DNA of 15,120 nucleotides from Bacillota bacterium (GTDB taxonomy: Bacteria; Bacillota; UBA4882; UBA8346). The position numbers and the translations under genes are program-made. The notes under the pieces were generated by a model that made no database searches, was not told the DNA's origin, and saw only the letters and a program-made list of their open reading frames with translations. Positions 14,549-15,120 of the stretch are shown in pieces (the stretch's first letter is position 1; each line of letters begins with the position of its first letter). The stretch spans positions 1-15,120 of the forward strand of contig JAEYRN010000050.1 of NCBI GenBank assembly GCA_023435565.1, in the 5' to 3' direction.

Positions 14549-14819
14549 AAGCCTGTTTGTTCAACCAAAATAAAAAAGTAAAAGAAAAAACAGTCTATTT
14601 TCATGAAGTCGCAGACAATTTTATTTTTAAGTGACAAAAAGATAATTACAACTGAAAGAGCAAAAGGGGAGCAGTAAAGATTAAATCCTAGCGGTATAAA
14701 GAATACCAATCATGAGTAAAACTGATACGCGATACCATTAAGCATCAGGCCGTTTGGCCAAAAAACAAAGTCTAATTCGTCCAGGGAATGTCCGGTCATT
14801 CCCTAGGACCTACCCACCC
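14549..14819. other. Intergenic stretch with hairpins, no gene seen
   Basis: AT-rich sequence follows the glycosylase remnant; I see no credible gene on either strand and no clear terminator. Short inverted repeats occur at 14694-14708 (GGTAT/ATACC) and at 14783-14804 (AGGGAATG/CATTCCCT, loop TCCGGT). The second may be the outermost hairpin of repeat copy 3. Confidence 0.5.
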
Positions 14820-14997
14820 GCCGGGGCCAATTGTCGCCCCGGACCCCCGCAATAGCTCCGGTTCATCCATGAACCTCCGAAGGAATGCTTACGCCATCTA
14901 AATAGACTCCTGCATCCTGCAGTCGTCTTCAAGGCTGACTTATTGCGCCGATGGCGTGGAACATCCTGTTCCCATACCACGCGGACTCCATCCATGG
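14820..14997 (+). repeat. Multi-hairpin dispersed repeat, copy 3 (truncated by intron)
   Basis: This copy aligns with the 5' parts of copies 1 and 2: CCGGGGC/GCCCCGG (14821-14827/14836-14842) replaces CCGAAACC/GGTTTCGG, AATAGCTCC follows, then GGTTCAT/ATGAACC (14860-14866/14869-14875), CTCCGAAGGAATGCTT, a CTGCA/TGCAG hairpin (about 14907-14919), and GGAACA/TGTTCC (14958-14963/14967-14972). Where other copies continue CATCCATGTAGCCCGG, this one stops after CATCCATGG and a group II intron begins. Its sequence differs from the others in stem positions in ways that mostly keep pairing. Confidence 0.8.
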
Positions 14998-15120
14998 GTG
15001 CGCCACGATGCGCACGAATGCCAGCCGGTGAAAGTCCGGTTCAACTAATAGCCATTCAGTTGAAAGAGAATGAGGATACTGCAACCAGCGATGGATGAGT
15101 ATAAGCCCTCAAACTCAAGT
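14998..15120 (+). mobile_element. Group II intron, 5' end (continues past the window)
   Basis: The sequence begins GTGCG, the conserved 5' end of group II introns, with GTGCG...CGCAC pairing (14998-15002/15011-15015), then the domain I hairpin CCGG-TGAAAGT-CCGG (about 15026-15040). The order resembles group IIC introns, whose start I recall as GTGTGCCC... with GGGTGAGAGTCCC. It replaces the continuation of repeat copy 3 exactly after CCATGG, so the intron has inserted in the arm of a repeat hairpin; group IIC introns are known to favour sites at stem-loops. No reverse transcriptase is visible because only 123 bp are present. The class assignment is tentative. Confidence 0.65.

Noticed and set aside
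14741..14768. GGCC-GTTT-GGCC hairpin followed by a run of A, considered as a terminator for the glycosylase gene
   Set aside because: The stem is only 4-5 bp and is followed by A rather than T on the + strand, so it does not fit a rho-independent terminator in the needed direction.

Overview
The window looks like an accessory, defence-type region from a spore-forming, low- to mid-GC Bacillota (Clostridia- or Limnochordia-like). The grounds are strong GGAGG-type ribosome binding sites, use of TTG and GTG starts, a small Spo0E-like gene, and protein family members typical of anaerobic Gram-positives. This placement is inferred from gene style; no rRNA or tRNA is present to confirm it. Nearly everything reads on the + strand.

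Layout. Bases 1-2480 are mostly non-coding: two copies of a long multi-hairpin repeat (1-538 and 1911-2477), a small Spo0E-like gene on the minus strand (743-910), a MITE-like element (982-1183), a 91-bp near-palindrome behind a possible promoter (1281-1371), and a 70-residue HTH regulator (1600-1812) with its own terminator. Next come an exported protein of unknown function (2625-3335) and the wreck of an HNH-HIT fusion gene (3423-4289), interrupted by a 98-bp palindromic insert and then deleted internally.

The core is a type I restriction-modification system spread over 7 kb: hsdR (4365-7709), an AT-rich membrane protein overlapping its end (7699-8406), a structured 350-bp gap, then hsdM (8757-10241) and hsdS (10238-11428). 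HsdM methylates adenine, HsdS supplies two DNA-recognition domains, and HsdR translocates and cuts unmodified DNA. Behind it lie two further gene pairs. One is a zinc-ribbon protein coupled to a 266-residue protein of unknown function (11542-12784). The other is a PD-(D/E)XK nuclease coupled to a family-4-like uracil-DNA glycosylase whose frame is broken (12860-14548).

The window closes with a third copy of the multi-hairpin repeat (14820-14997), cut by the 5' end of a group II intron that runs off the window. Copies 2 and 3, in the same orientation, bracket the gene block. The best candidates for undescribed biology are the structured repeat, whose copies keep pairing through compensatory changes, and the two short gene pairs downstream of hsdS.
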